Assembly: GCA_030035585.1 (NCBI GenBank)
Contig: CM057476.1
Location: 20,816,501 to 20,880,500, forward strand
DNA: 64,000 nucleotides
Reading direction: 5' to 3'
DNA from: Dugong dugon
Taxonomy: Eukaryota > Chordata > Mammalia > Sirenia > Dugongidae
A program made the position numbers and the translations under genes. Below, in pieces: positions 13,948-27,269 of the stretch. A model generated the notes under the pieces. That model saw nothing but the letters and a program-made list of their open reading frames with translations, was not told where the DNA came from and made no database searches. The number at the start of each line of letters is the position of its first letter. Positions within the stretch are counted from its first letter, which is position 1.

Positions 13948-16553
13948 CTTTTTTACTGTTGTGCTTTAAGTGAAAGTTTACAATTCAAGTTAGTCACTCA
14001 TACAAAAATTTATACAAACATTGCTATGTGATCCTAGTTGCTCTCCCTATACTGTAACAGCACATTCCTCCTTTCCACCCCGGATTTCCTGTGTCCATTC
14101 AACAAGAACCCGGCCCTCTATGCCTTCTCATCTCGCCTCATGTATCTACTTGGGCTAGAAGCACACACTTCACGAGTATCATTATATGTCCCGTAGTCCA
14201 GTCTAATCTTTGTCTGAAGAGTTGGCTTCAGGAATGGTTTTAGTTTCGGGCTATCAGAGAGTCCAGGGGTCATGTCTTCTTGGGTCCCTCCAGTCTCAGT
14301 CAAACCATTAAGTCTGGTCTTTTTACTAGAATTTGAGTTCTGCACCCTACTTTTCTACTGCTCTAACAGGAACTCTGTTGTGTTCCTTCTCAGGGTGGTC
14401 ACTGGTGGTAGCCAGGCACCATCTACTTCTTCTGGTCTCAGGCTGATGGAATCTCTAGTTTATGTGGCCCTTTCTGTCTTTTGGGCTAATACTTTCCTCG
14501 TGTCTTTGGTGTTATTCATTCTCCTTTGTTCCAGGCAGGTTGGAACCAATTGATGCATCTTAGATGGTCGCTCACTAGCTTTTAAGGCCCTAGATGTCAC
14601 TCACCAAAGTGGGATGTAGAACATTTTCATAATAAACTTTGTTATGCCAACTGACCTAGATGTCCTCCGAAACCACATTCCCCAGACACCTGCCCCTGCT
14701 ACTCTGTCCCTTGAAGTGTTTGGTTGTATTCAGGATACTTCTTAGCTTTGGTTTAGCCCAGTTGTGCTGACTTCCCCTGTACTGTGTGCTGTCCTTCCCT
14801 TCACCTAATTCTTGTCTACTACCTAGCTAGTGAATACCCATGTTCCCCCCTCCACCCTCGTAAACAATAAAGAATGTTTTCTTCTGTGTTCAAACCCCCC
14901 TTGAGTTCTTATAATACTGGTCTTATACAATATTTGTGTTTTTGTGACTGACTGAATTCACTCAGCATAATGCCCTTCAGATTCCTCCATGTTATAAGAT
15001 GTTTCATGGATTCATTGTTTTTTATCGTTGCATAGTATTCCATTGTGTGAATATACTATAACTTGTTTATCCATTCGTCAGTTGATGGGCACCTAGGTTG
15101 TTTCCATCTTTTTGCTATCAAGAACAGTGCTGCAATGAAAATTGGTGTGCATATATCTATTCGTGTGACGGCTCTTATTTCTCTAGGATATATTCCAAGG
15201 AGTGGGATCCCTGGTACTTCTATTTCTAGCTTTTTAAGGAAGCATCAAATCAGTTTCCAAAGTGGCTGTACCATTTTACGTTCCCACCAACATTGTATAA
15301 GTGTTCCAGTCTCTCCACAACCTCTTCAACATTAATTATTTTGTGTTTTTGGATTAATGCTAGCCTGGTTGGGGTGAGATGGTACCTCATTGTAGTTTTG
15401 ATTTGCATTTCTCTAACGGCTAATGATAGTGAGCATTTCTTCATTTGTCTGTTAGTCACCTGAATGGCTTCTTTGGCGAAGTGGCTGTTCATATCCTTTG
15501 CCCATTTTTCAACTGGGTTATTTGTCTTTTTGTTATTGAGGTCTTACAGTATCTTGCAGATGTTAGAGATTGGACGCTGATCAGATTTTCACAGACAAAA
15601 ATTTTTTCCCAGTCTGTAGGTTGTCTTTTGACTCTTTTGGTGAAGTCTTTTGGTGAGCAGAAGTGTTTGATTTTTAGGGGCTCCCAGTTATCTAGCTTCT
15701 CTTCTGGTGTTTGTGAATTGTTACTTATGGTTCGTATTCTGTTTATGCCACGTATTAGGGCTCCTAGCGTTGTCTCTAGTTTTTCTTCCATGACCTTTAT
15801 CGTTTTTGATTTTATACTTAGATTTTTGATCCATTTTGAGTTAGTTTTTGTGCATGGTGTGAGGTATGGGTCTTGTTTCAGTTTTTTGCAGATGGATATC
15901 CAGTTACACCAGGACCATTTGTTAAAGAGACTGTCTTTTCCCCAATTAATGGACTTTGGGCCTTTGTCAAATATCAGCTGGTCACAGGTGGATGCATTTA
16001 CGTCTGGATTCTCAATTCTGTTCCACTGGTCTATGTATCTGTTGTTGTACCAGTACCAGGCTGTTTCGACTACGTGGCAGTATTATAGGTTCTAAAATTG
16101 GGTAGCGTAAGGCCTTCCACTTTGTTCTTCTTCAGTAATGCTTTACTTATCCAGGGCCTCATCCCTTTCCAAATGAAGCTGGTGATTTGTTTCTCCATCT
16201 CATTAAAAAATGCCATTGGAATTTGGAATGGGATTGCATTGTATCTGTAGATCACTTTGGGTAGAATAGACATTTTCACAATGTTGAGTCTTCCTATCCA
16301 TGAGCAAGGTATGTTTTTCCACTTGAGGAGGTCTCTTTTGGTTTCTTGCAGTAGTGTCTTTTAGTTTTCACTGCATAGATCTTTTATGTCTCTAGTTAGA
16401 TTTATTCCTAAGTATTTTATCTTCTTCGGGGCTACAGTAAATGGTATTGATCTGGTGATTTCCTCTTCGAAGTTCTCTTTGTTGGTGTAGAGGAATCCAA
16501 CTGATTCTTCTACCCTCAAGAAACAGAAAAGCAATCAGCTGGATTCCTCTACG
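13948..16553 (-). mobile_element. Younger L1, 5'-truncated, 2.6 kb
   Basis: Read on the minus strand it ends in a 3' UTR (plus strand 13948-14650) shared with the copies at 27270 and 33700. ORF2 C-terminal frames lie upstream: 16070-16279 ([20 protein letters not shown]), 15489-15791 and 15250-15492. Frameshifts separate them. Its 5' junction at 16484-16573 carries an unusual fold-back (see findings). Confidence 0.85.
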
Positions 16554-16573
16554 CCTTTTCTGTTCCTTGAGAG
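16484..16573. repeat. Interlocked inverted repeats at an L1 5' junction
   Basis: Four segments run A-B-A'-B'. A (16484-16506) and A' (16533-16555) are reverse complements at 21 of 23 bases. B (16514-16531) and B' (near 16555-16572) are reverse complements at about 16 of 18. Confidence 0.85.
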
Positions 16574-16713
16574 TCCCTTGATGCAGAAACATTTTCAATT
16601 CTGATGAAGTCCAATTTATCTATTTTTTATTTTGTTGCTTGTGCTTTTGGTGTCATATATAAGAAAGTATTGCCAAATCAAGGTCATGAAAATTTACCCC
16701 TATGTTTTCTTCT

Positions 16714-16873
16714 GGAGCCCTGTTGGCACAGTGGTTAAGAGCTTGGCTGCTAACCAAAAGGTTGGTAGTTCAAATCCACCAGCTGCTCCTTGGAAACACT
16801 ATTGGGCAGTTCTACTCTATCCTATAGGGTCGCTAGGAGTTGGAATCGACTCGACGGCACACAACAACAACAC
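16714..16873 (+). repeat. AfroSINE, short form
   Basis: Complete head-to-tail copy from ggagccctgttggcacagtgg to gttggaatcgactcgacggc with an (ACA)n end. Inserted in the older L1. Confidence 0.93.
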
Positions 16874-17209
16874 GTTTTCTTCTAAGAGTTTAAGGCTTTG
16901 GCTCTTAAATTTAGGTCTTTGATCCATTTTGTTAATTTCTGCATGGGGTGTGCAGTAAGGGTCCAACTTTATTCTTTTGCACATGGATATCCAAATATCC
17001 ATCATCATTTGCTGAAAAGACTATTCTTTCTCCACTGAATGGTCTTGACACCCTTGTTGAAATCAATTGACCATAAATGTACAGGTTTATTTATGGACTT
17101 TACATTCCATTGATGTCTATCCTTATGCCAGTACTACACTGTTTTGATTACTGTAGCTTTACAGTAAGCTTTTTAAAGTTTTTAAGAGCTTTGTAGTTGC
17201 TTATGTATA

Positions 17210-17861
17210 ACCAAACACCCCATGGTATCTGGTTCCTTGGTTTGCAGGTTTAGGGTCATGGTTTCAGGAGACATTCCAGTTAATTGGCCTAATAACGTGT
17301 TAGTGCCTCTGTTCTACTTTCTAGTTTGCTGAATAGTGCCTGGGGTCTTAAAAGCTTGCAAGTGGCCATCCAAGGCACAACAATTGGTCTCTACTCACCT
17401 GGAGCAACAGAGGAAGAAAGAGAGTCAGGAACAGGAGGAGGAAATGGAATGTGCAGCTAACTGTCTCCCTGAACAACTGCCTCCTTTGCCATGAGACCAG
17501 AACTGGATAGTGCCCAGCTACTATCACCGAACATTTTGATCAAAGATTCTATGGAAGAATTCTGACCAAAACGGCGAAAATGCACAACAGAATTTCATGG
17601 GATCCAGATTTTCTGGAGCCAGGGAGGCTGGATAAATCCCAAAAACTATTGGCTGAGATAATCTTGAAAACTTAAACCAAAATATCCCCTGAAGTCTTCT
17701 TAAAACTAAACAATAATTCAGCTTAACTATTAAAAAGTTCTGCCTCGAGCATTATGCTCTTTTAAAAACTATCTGACCATAAAGCCATAAAAGTAGAAAT
17801 CAATAACAGAAAAAGGGAAAAAAATCAAACACATGGAAACTGAACAATACCTTGCTCAAAA
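17210..17861 (+). repeat. L1 3' UTR-like segments
   Basis: The phrase 'tggggtcttaaaagcttgcaa' recurs in the L1 3' part at 33720, and the phrase around 17600 (ttttctggagccagggaggc) recurs at 54985. These look like sense 3' UTR pieces of one or two L1 subfamilies. Confidence 0.55.
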
Positions 17862-18890
17862 ACTTGCCCATTTTTTAATTGGATTATTTGTCTTTTCGTT
17901 GTAGAGGTGTTGGATTTTCCTGTAGATTTTAGAGATTAGACCTTTGTCAGATACAGCATAGCCAAAATTTTTTCCCCATTCTGTAGGTTCTCTGTTTACT
18001 CTTTTGGAGAAGTCTTTTGATGAGCATTAAGTGTTTAATTTTTAGAAGACCCTAGTTATCTAGGTTATCGTCTGGTTTTTGTGTATTGTTAGTTATGGTT
18101 TATATCCTATTTATGTTGTATATTAGGGCCCCTAGCATTGACCCTATTTTTTCTTCCATGATCTCTATAGTTTTGGGTTTTATATTTACGGCTTTGATCC
18201 ATTTTGAATTAGTGTTTGTGTATGGTGTGAGGTATTGGTCCTGTTCCATTTTTTTACAGATGCACATCCAGTTTTCCAGCATCATTTGTTAAAAAGACTG
18301 TCTTTTCCCCATTTGATGGACTTTGGGCCTTTGTCAAAGATCAGGTGACCGCAAGTATATCAATTTAAACCTGGGTTCTCGATTCTGCTTCATTGGTCAA
18401 TGCGTCTGTCACTGTACCAGTACCAGGCTTTTTTGACTATCATAGCTGTATAGTAGGTTCTATAGGTAGTGTGAGTCCTCCTACTTTGTTCTTCTTCAGT
18501 GATGCTTTACTTACCTGGGGCCTCTTTCCTTTCCATATAAAGTTAATGATTAGTTTTTCCATCTCGTTAAAGAATGCTATTGGTATTTGGTTTGTGTGAA
18601 TTCTTCAGGATTTTCTATATATAGGATGCTGTCATCTGCGACAGTTTTACTCCATGTTTTCCAATTTGATGGCTTTTCTTTTTCTTGACCAATTGTTCTG
18701 GCTAGAACCTCTAGGACAATGTTCAATCGCAATGGCAAAAGTGGGCATCCTTGTCTTATTCCTTTTCTTAAGGAGAAAGCTTTCAGTTTTTCACCATTTA
18801 GTATGATGTTAGCTGTAGGTTTTTCAACAAATGCCCTTCATCATGTTGAGGAGTTTAGGGTAATTTAAATCAGGAGTCTTATCAATTTAG
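17862..18890 (-). mobile_element. L1 ORF2 fragment, antisense
   Basis: The reverse reading gives ORF2 C-terminal sequence, for example LENWMCICKKMEQDQYLTPY at 18100-18285. The match continues with a region like the younger L1 at 15550-16200. No 3' UTR or tail is seen. Confidence 0.8.
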
Positions 18891-18945
18891 GTTTGGGCTA
18901 AGATAGCTCAGTTTAAAGCACCTTAATAGAAACACTGGGTTTTTA

Positions 18946-20162
<1,217 letters not shown>

Positions 20163-20814
20163 TCACACAAGAAACACAGAGAAGGGTACTGACTCTTATC
20201 TGGGAAAGTCAAGGAAGCCTCACTATGGAGGTAGAACTTGAGCTAAGACGTGCCAGATGATGAGTTGTCAGTCTAAAAAATTATAATTCACAGCAGACCT
20301 CCTTTATACCCTAGTTGCCTGGATGAGAAGCATAAGCGGTTTTCTGGGCTATGTGCTTTATCTACCCTGGAGCCCCTTAGCCAGCTCTTCTTTATACCTG
20401 TCACAAGACTCTAAAGAGGTGTGATAGAAAAGCAAAATGTAAATCTCTTATTCTCCTTTAGTTTACTAGAGACCTCACTCCTCAAAGACATGAGATATTC
20501 ACCATTCACAACCCAGGGCTTTTCACAGTAGGGGGGGTTGTAACAGGCCCTTGACAAATTCGCTCCCTTTCTAAGGCACATAAACACAAAGCCTGGAAGG
20601 AAATATACCTTTCAAACTGTCTGCTGGGATCATCTCTGAGTATTGGCATTATGAGTGATTTTGCTTCTTTCTGTTTTCCTATAAATTCCTTTCTAATTAT
20701 AAAATATTTCAGAGAAACATACAGAAATACATATGTCTAATTTTTTTAATAAGCATGCAATGTTTTTATAACTAAAGAAAAGTTATTTTTTAAAAGATAC
20801 TTTTTTTTAGGCAA

Positions 20815-20970
20815 AATTATTCCACAGACAGAAGCAGATCAGTGGTTGCCTGTGTGTGAGGGCAGGGGCTTCTCACTGGTGCTATAACATTTGTCAAAAC
20901 TCATCTAACTGTACACATAAAATGAATGTACTTTATTGTACAAAAATTACACTGTACTAAGTTGATTTAA
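20815..20970 (+). repeat. Ancient L1 3' end
   Basis: Typical 3' phrase: agatcagtggttgcctgtgt, then ctaactgtacacataaaatg and a 'tttattgtacaaaaattac' end. Confidence 0.6.
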
Positions 20971-21021
20971 AAGATATTTTCAAGACCTGGTTAACACATC
21001 CATATTCTCATTTATAAAGAG

Positions 21022-21057
21022 CGTGTGTGGGTGTGTGTGTGTGTGTGTGTGTGTGTA
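21022..21057. repeat. (TG)n microsatellite
   Basis: About 17 TG units with one GG interruption near the start. Likely variable in length. Confidence 0.9.
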
Positions 21058-21291
21058 TACATAAATATAGAAAGTGATCTTTTTAGTTAATTATATAACT
21101 TTTTACGTGTCCTTCACTTTGAAGCTGTAAAAATGTCAGTTACTGTGATATTCAAGTTACCCTAGCGGTCCCTTCTTTTTTTAAGTGTGTGTTTTGTTTT
21201 TTTAGATAGATTTTAAGATAAAATTCACATAATATAAAACTCATCATTTTAACCATTTTAAAGTGTACAATTCAGTGGTTTTTAGTACGTT

Positions 21292-21464
21292 AAAAACCAA
21301 AAACAAACCAAATCCATTGCCACCAAGTGGATTCTGACTCATAGCGACCCTATAGGACAAAGTAGAACTGCCCCATAGGGTTTCCGAGGAGCAGCAGGTG
21401 GATTCAAACTGTCGACCTTTTGGTTAGCAGCCGAGCTCTTAACCACCGTGCCAGCAAGGCTCCT
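21292..21464 (-). repeat. AfroSINE, short form
   Basis: Complete reverse copy: aaatccattgccaccaagtg at its tail side and ccagcaaggctcctt at its head. Confidence 0.92.
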
Positions 21465-21892
21465 TTGGCAGGTTAGTAGGTTGTATATAAAAGCATGAAT
21501 CAGCACTTCATTCTCTTCGGCTGAATAATATTCCATTGTATGGATATACCATCTTTCGTTTATCCATTTATCAGCTGGTAAATATCTGAGTTGTTTCCAC
21601 CTTTTGACTATTATGAATAATGCCCATATGAACATTCGTGTACAAGTTTTTGTGTGGACATATGACTTCAATTCTCTTGGGTATGTACCTAGGAGTGGAA
21701 TTGCTGAGTCATATAATTCTATGTTTAACTTTTTGAGGAACTACCAAACCATTTTCCACAGCGGCTGCACCATTTGACAATCCCATCAGCAATGGATGAG
21801 CGTTCTAATTTCTCCACATCCTCACTAACACTAGTTATTTCCCTTTTTTTTTTTTTTTTTTTCAAATATAGACAGCCAAGTGGGTATGAAGG

Positions 21893-22112
21893 TACATTTG
21901 GTGGCACAAACGGTTAAGTGCTTGGCTACTAACCTAAACAAAGTGTTGGCAGTTCAAGTCCACCCAGAGGGGACTCAGAAGAAAGTCCTCAGAATCTATT
22001 TCCAAAAGATCACAGCCATTAAAAATTCCATGGAACACAACTCTACTCTGAAACACGTGAGTCACCATGAGTTGGAATCAACTAGATGGCAACTGGTTTA
22101 GCTGGTTTTTAG
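21893..22112 (+). repeat. AfroSINE, divergent subtype
   Basis: The head gtggcacaaacggttaagtg differs from the usual gcagtggttaag, and the middle has cagaggggactcagaagaaa and tctgaaacacgtgagtcacc. The same subtype occurs at 38267, and in reverse at 41983, 29108 and probably 63163. Confidence 0.85.
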
Positions 22113-22567
22113 TGGTTATGAAGTGGTATCTCATTGCAGTTTTGACTGCATTTCCCTAATGACTAATGATGTTGAACATCTTTTCATATGTTTACTGATC
22201 ATCTGTGTATCTTCTCCAGAGAAATTTCTACTCAAGTCTTTTGCCCATTTCCTAATTGAGTTATCTGCTTTTCTATTTTTTCTAAATGAATCAATTATTT
22301 ACTTTATTTGAATATCTTTCAAAGACACTATTAAAAATTCTAGCTCATCCTGGTTAGAATCTTTTCTGTATTTTAACATTTATATATACATATATCTATC
22401 TAGATCTGCACCACACAGTTAACGTCGCTATTTGTAATTTAGAATTTTGGGTTTTTACATTATTATGAAAACTTCCAAACGTAAAAAAGTTGAAAAAAAT
22501 TATACAGCAAACACCTAGATTCTATACTTAACATTACACTGCTGCATCATTTATCTATCCATCTAAA

Positions 22568-22733
22568 ATCCAAAAAGACAAACCCACTGCCATCGAGTCA
22601 ATTCCGACCCATAGTGACCCTACCGGACAGAGCAGAATTGCCCTATAGGGTTTCCAAGGAGTAGCTGGTGGATTCGAACTGCGACCTTTTGATTAGCAGC
22701 CATATCACTTAACCACTGTGCCACCAGGGCTCC
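22568..22733 (-). repeat. AfroSINE, short form
   Basis: Complete reverse copy, from cccactgccatcgagtcaat to gccaccagggctcc. It lies within a stretch of degenerate (ATCT)- and (ATCA)-like simple sequence. Confidence 0.93.
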
Positions 22734-22979
22734 ATCTAGCCATCCGTTTATTCATCAATCAATCAATCTTACTAGTTCAATGTGAAAATAAGTTACATCA
22801 ATACTCTCCTTCCTTTTTAATTTGCCACTTCTAATCTTCCATGGGCTAGAGAACCAGTTGATCAAACTGGTTATAAAATTTACCTAAAGTGGGACTTGTG
22901 ATATAAACTAAACGTTGTAGTTTTAATTTCTTTTCATGTATTAAAATCTTGTTTTCCTATCAGGTTATAATTTCTTGAG

Positions 22980-24300
22980 AAAAGGGACCATGTCTAAAAT
23001 TTCATTCAACAAACACTGGAAAGCCTACTTAGTGCTGGGAGCCATGCCAGGGAACTGGTGGATAGAAAGACAGAAGATTGCCCTCAAGGTGCTGGCAGTC
23101 CTGTGACAGAGCATGCAAGCAAACATATCCATGACAGTGTGATGAGTTCCATAATATGCACGAGTCCAGGGTGCCACGGAGGCACTTCTAGCCTAGTGGA
23201 ACCAGGGAGGCTTTCTAGAAGCAGGGATGCCGGAGACTCCTCCTAAGGGATGGATGAGTGGCTAGGGAAAGGGGAAAGGCAGGGTCTAAGTGCCCCAGGC
23301 AGAGGGAGTAGCATGTGTAAAGACACGGAGGCAAAAGAGAACATAGCAGGTTCGGGGAACAGCGGATGGTTTATGTGGCTAGGTTATGGGGGGATCAGCT
23401 CATGGGAAAAGTGATGAAATTAGGTCCAGCTTCAACTGTTTCCCTGATTCCTCCACACAGATGTCCAACAAGCATCTCAAAAACTGAGCTTTTTAATCAC
23501 CCCCTCAACCTGCTCCTCCCCTAGTCTTCCCCTTCTCACAAATGTCACCACCATCCACCCAGCTGCTCAAGCCAAAACCCAGGGGTCATTCTTGATTCTT
23601 CTGTTTCCATCACTCCTTACATCAATAAGTTGTTGACGTTACCCAAAATACACCTCAAATCTAACCACACTGCTCCATTTCTACAGCTCCCACTCTGGTC
23701 TAAGCCACCATCTTCTTGCTGGACTACAGCAGGCCTCCTAACTTGTTTCCTTGCTTCCACTCTTGCCCCTACAAACAACCCTCTACACTAGCACCAGATG
23801 GGTGGCAAGAGGTACTATACTGCCAGATGCCTATCCAATATTCATTCTTCCCTTCTTCCTAAGTTACCAGAAGCTGATGCAAGGGCTCAGTCAAAAGACT
23901 GAACTTTCCAGCCTCCTTATAACTAAATTCTGGCCAGTAAGATGGAAATGGAAGCGTCACATCCTTAAAGGAAGCTGACATAGCTGGAAGGTGCACCCCT
24001 CTTGTCCTTCCTCCCTTCCTGACTCCACTGCCTGGAATATGGATGCAGTTATTGCAGCTCCAGCTGTTTCACAGAAGCCCTGTGCTGAAGGTGACAGACA
24101 GGAAGACAGAAGGAGGCCTGGATCACCAACGACTGTGACAATGTCATACCACCCATGAATTGCCAACCCATGGACTTCTTTCATTTGAAAGAATAAAAGT
24201 TGACCTTGAAACATTTCAGTCACTTTTACTTTGAGTTTTTTGTTCAGTGAAATCCAACTGAATACTGATAGTGATCTGAAAAACAAATTCTGGTATCACT
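22980..24300. repeat. Ancient repeats, L2-like and unassigned
   Basis: Segments such as ttcattcaacaaacactgga (22995) and actggactac-like text with cttgtttccttgcttccact (23741) resemble L2 sequences. The block 23800-24200 resembles an old LTR or other repeat that I cannot name. No gene is seen. Confidence 0.4.
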
Positions 24301-24476
24301 CCTCCCTTCCCCCCTAAAACACTTTGATGGTTTCTAGTTGTCCTTAGAATATACTCTTAACTGGTTACTGGCTGGAACCCGGCTGCCTCCTAACCAACAT
24401 CATTCTCTCACCTCAGTCACTATACTTCTCCCACATGGTCTTTTGCAATTCTTTCCTCTTCATCTCAACCTCTGTA

Positions 24477-24691
24477 ACCAAAACCCAAACCAAACTCATT
24501 ACTGTCGAATCAATTTTGACTGACAGCAAACCTGTAAGATAGAGTAAAACTGCCCCCATAGGGTTTCCAAGACTGCAATATTTACGGGAGCAGGCTGCCA
24601 CATCTTTCTCTTGTGAAGTGGCTGGGGGTTTGAACCACCAACATTTGGATTGGCAGCTGAGCGCTTTAACCACTGTGCCACCAGGGCTCCT
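24477..24691 (-). repeat. AfroSINE, long form
   Basis: Reverse copy with the long-form middle (aggctgccacatctttctct) and a head ending gtgccaccagggctcctta. Confidence 0.92.
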
Positions 24692-24899
24692 TACACTATA
24701 CACTAGCTAAATCTCACCCTTCAGGTCACATGAAATGTCACCTTAGGTCCTCCTGTTATTCGCTAACTCAATGCTCTGTTTCCCTGGAATCTCTCATTTA
24801 TTTGTTTACTAAGGAGGCCACCTTCAGTTAATCCCTCTCATTGTCCAATTAATTTCCCTCAGAGTATTCATCATAATCTGTGGAGTGGGTGACTAGTAA

Positions 24900-25040
24900 C
24901 ATCTGTCCCCTGTCTAGAGTATAAGCTCTTTACTGGCAGGAATCTTGTCTGTGCTGTTCCCCTCTGCATCCCCAGTGCCTGGCACAGCAGCTGGCACACA
25001 AGAGGAGCTTGGATATTATGTGTTAAATAAAGGAATGAAT
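24900..25040. repeat. L2 3' end
   Basis: The phrase 'ccagtgcctggcacagcagc' followed by 'taaataaaggaatgaatga' is the usual L2 3' signature. Confidence 0.7.
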
Positions 25041-25139
25041 GAGGTCAAAGAGGTAATCATACATCTAATTATAATGGACTCTGTTTAAGTCATCCTTAAA
25101 AGTTTTAATTTTTAGTAAACCAAGTAAAGGTAAATTAAG

Positions 25140-25500
25140 GCACAATAAGATACCAACGTCTACCCACAAGAGCTACAAAAACTTTAATAATCTAATACCA
25201 CGTGTTGGATAAAATGGAAAATTGCAGTAGATTGCGGTAGATTTTATGAATTGCTGCTAGGAGTATAAACTGGTACAGACAACTTGAAAAATAATTTGGC
25301 ATTATCTTACAAAGGGGAACTTATGATCCACCAAATTATAGATTAAAAATACAGTACTGAGTATGAAAAAGTTAACTTTAAAAGAGTACATAATTTTCTC
25401 TCTGCTTTAATACAGCTCAAAAATAAGCAAAACAAATAATAGGCTGTCCAGAAAAACATGTTTTAACAGTATTTAAAAAACAAGGAAATTATAAAAATAA
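25140..25500 (+). repeat. Ancient L1 ORF2 fragment
   Basis: Sense phrases include gaattgctgctaggagtata, actggtacagacaacttgaa and tttggcattatcttacaaag. Confidence 0.6.
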
Positions 25501-25504
25501 ATTT

Positions 25505-25690
25505 CAGCAGTTATCTCTAAATATTCAACCAAGGGCAATTTTGCCCCTCAAAGGACATTTGGCAATGTCTGGAGACATTTTTGGTTGTCATGACTGTGGA
25601 GGGTGGGGTGAGCGGGTGCTACGGGAATCTAGTGGGTAGAGGCCGAGGATGCTGCTAAACATCCTACAATGCACAGGGCAGCCCCCCACA
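25505..25690 (-). repeat. MER20-type element, first of an inverted pair
   Basis: Runs from ccaagggcaattttgcccct through gacatttttggttgtcatga to aaacatcctacaatgcacag. Its partner lies immediately to the right in opposite orientation. Confidence 0.8.
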
Positions 25691-25870
25691 AGAACGTTAT
25701 TGACCTTTTGAGGCAGACAATTTTGGGCTGTTCTATACATTGTAAAATGTTTAGTAGCATCCCCACTAGATGCTAGTGGCACAATCCCCAGACAATGACA
25801 ACCAAAAATGTCTCCAAACGTTGCCAAAAGACCCTTGGTAATCAAAATCACCCCCAGTTAAGAACCAAGC
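25691..25870 (+). repeat. MER20-type element, second of an inverted pair
   Basis: Opposite orientation: gacaattttgggctgttcta, then gacaaccaaaaatgtctcca and accccagttaagaacca-like end. Confidence 0.75.
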
Positions 25871-26259
25871 CACTAGAGGGAAACAGAACACACAGCTTCA
25901 CCAGCATGAATAATGTTCACACCTGTTCAGTTTGGATTTTTCTAACAGGAATAGAGAGCCAAAGGCGATTCCTTTGCAAAGGTCGCTCTATGTTTACCAA
26001 TGTGATCTTGCACTAAACTTTTGCTATGTATTAGCGGGAAAAGAAGCTCGCAGGTTAGACACAACATGTCTACTTTTGAGATTAAATATACCCCCCTCAG
26101 AAGAAGAAAATGCAGATCAACCCCAAATTGAAAGAGCCAAACATAAAACCTTAAAGTTTCAGAAGACCCTCACAATATTACCAGTTCCACCAGAGCAGAC
26201 AATAGCAATCATAAGATTATAAAATTTTTGTTTCTTTCTTTGTCTTGTTTTTAATTTCA

Positions 26260-26418
<159 letters not shown>

Positions 26419-26755
26419 TTATTCCAAGTCTCATATTAAACCAAGAAGAAACAGGGGCAACTCTAGGTGACTCACCTTACTCAGACACTTGCACCTAAAT
26501 GACCCAATCAGTTAAGGATTTCCATAGAGAAATCCATGAGAAGATGATACAACATTAAGAATTCTCATAGTATACTAAATACGTACAATAGAAGTTCTTA
26601 ATTAGGGGAGTTTATGGGCAACATAGGGGTCTAAGGAAGGGGTTCACAGATCCATGAACCTCCTGAAAGTATATGCAAAATCTTCTGGCCAAAGAACCCA
26701 TCGCTTTGTCAAAATTTAAAGAGTCCATGACAGGAGTTTTTGTTTGAGGGGTACT

Positions 26756-26896
26756 GACCCATTGCCATCGAGTTGATTCCAACTCATAGCGACCCTATAG
26801 GACGCAGCAGAACTGCCCCACAGGGTTTCCACAGAGCGGCTAGTGGACTCAAACTGTCGACCTTTTGGTTAGCAGCTGTAGCTCTTAAACACTGTT
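26756..26896 (-). repeat. AfroSINE, head truncated
   Basis: Reverse copy: cccattgccatcgagttgat to agcagctgtagctcttaaac. The last part of the head is lost. Confidence 0.9.
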
Positions 26897-27050
26897 AATG
26901 GTGGTAGAATATTTTGGAAAACGATAGTGATAATGGTGGCACAACATGAGAAATGTAATCAAAGTCACTGAATTGTAAACGTGGAAGTTGTTGTATTGGC
27001 AAATGTTCTGGTGGGTATATTTTCACCATGACTAAAAAAAAGAGTGCATG
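26897..27050 (+). repeat. L1 3' end fragment
   Basis: Typical 3' phrase: tgataatggtggcacaacat, agtcactgaattgtaaacgt, ending in an A-run. Confidence 0.65.
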
Positions 27051-27269
27051 ACATACAAAAAATTAAGAATCACTGATGAACAATTTTGCTAATCTCAGCT
27101 TTGATATGAGTTTCAATAGAAACAAATCCATTTTACTATCAGGGTTAGAAGACAAGTAGCCACAAAGGGACAGGGTCTCTATCCAAAGAAGGCCATTCTG
27201 CTGAAAAATTTCAATGGCAACTTGGTACTACATATGTCAGGCTTGATGTTTTTTCCTTTGCAACTTTTT

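Larger units (their letters stand above)
13870..17210 (-). mobile_element. Older L1, antisense, split by later insertions
   Basis: Flanking pieces form one older L1 in reverse: 13870-13947 (ctcccattctgtgggttgcc) joins 16554 onward (gatgaagtccaatttatcta). It is interrupted by a younger L1 at 13948-16553 and by an AfroSINE at 16714-16873. The near-identical stretches at 13932 and 16554 look like the target duplication of the younger L1. Confidence 0.75.
21215..22310 (-). repeat. Ancient L1, antisense, interrupted by two AfroSINEs
   Basis: The pieces 21215-21291, 21465-21845 and 22113-22310 read in order as one old L1 in reverse (ttttaaccattttaaagtgt; ttccattgtatggatatacc; tttgcccatttcctaattga). 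Confidence 0.7.

Noticed and set aside
15445-16095. A 216-codon plus-strand frame
   Set aside because: It is the reverse strand of L1 ORF2; the minus-strand reading gives clear ORF2 motifs.
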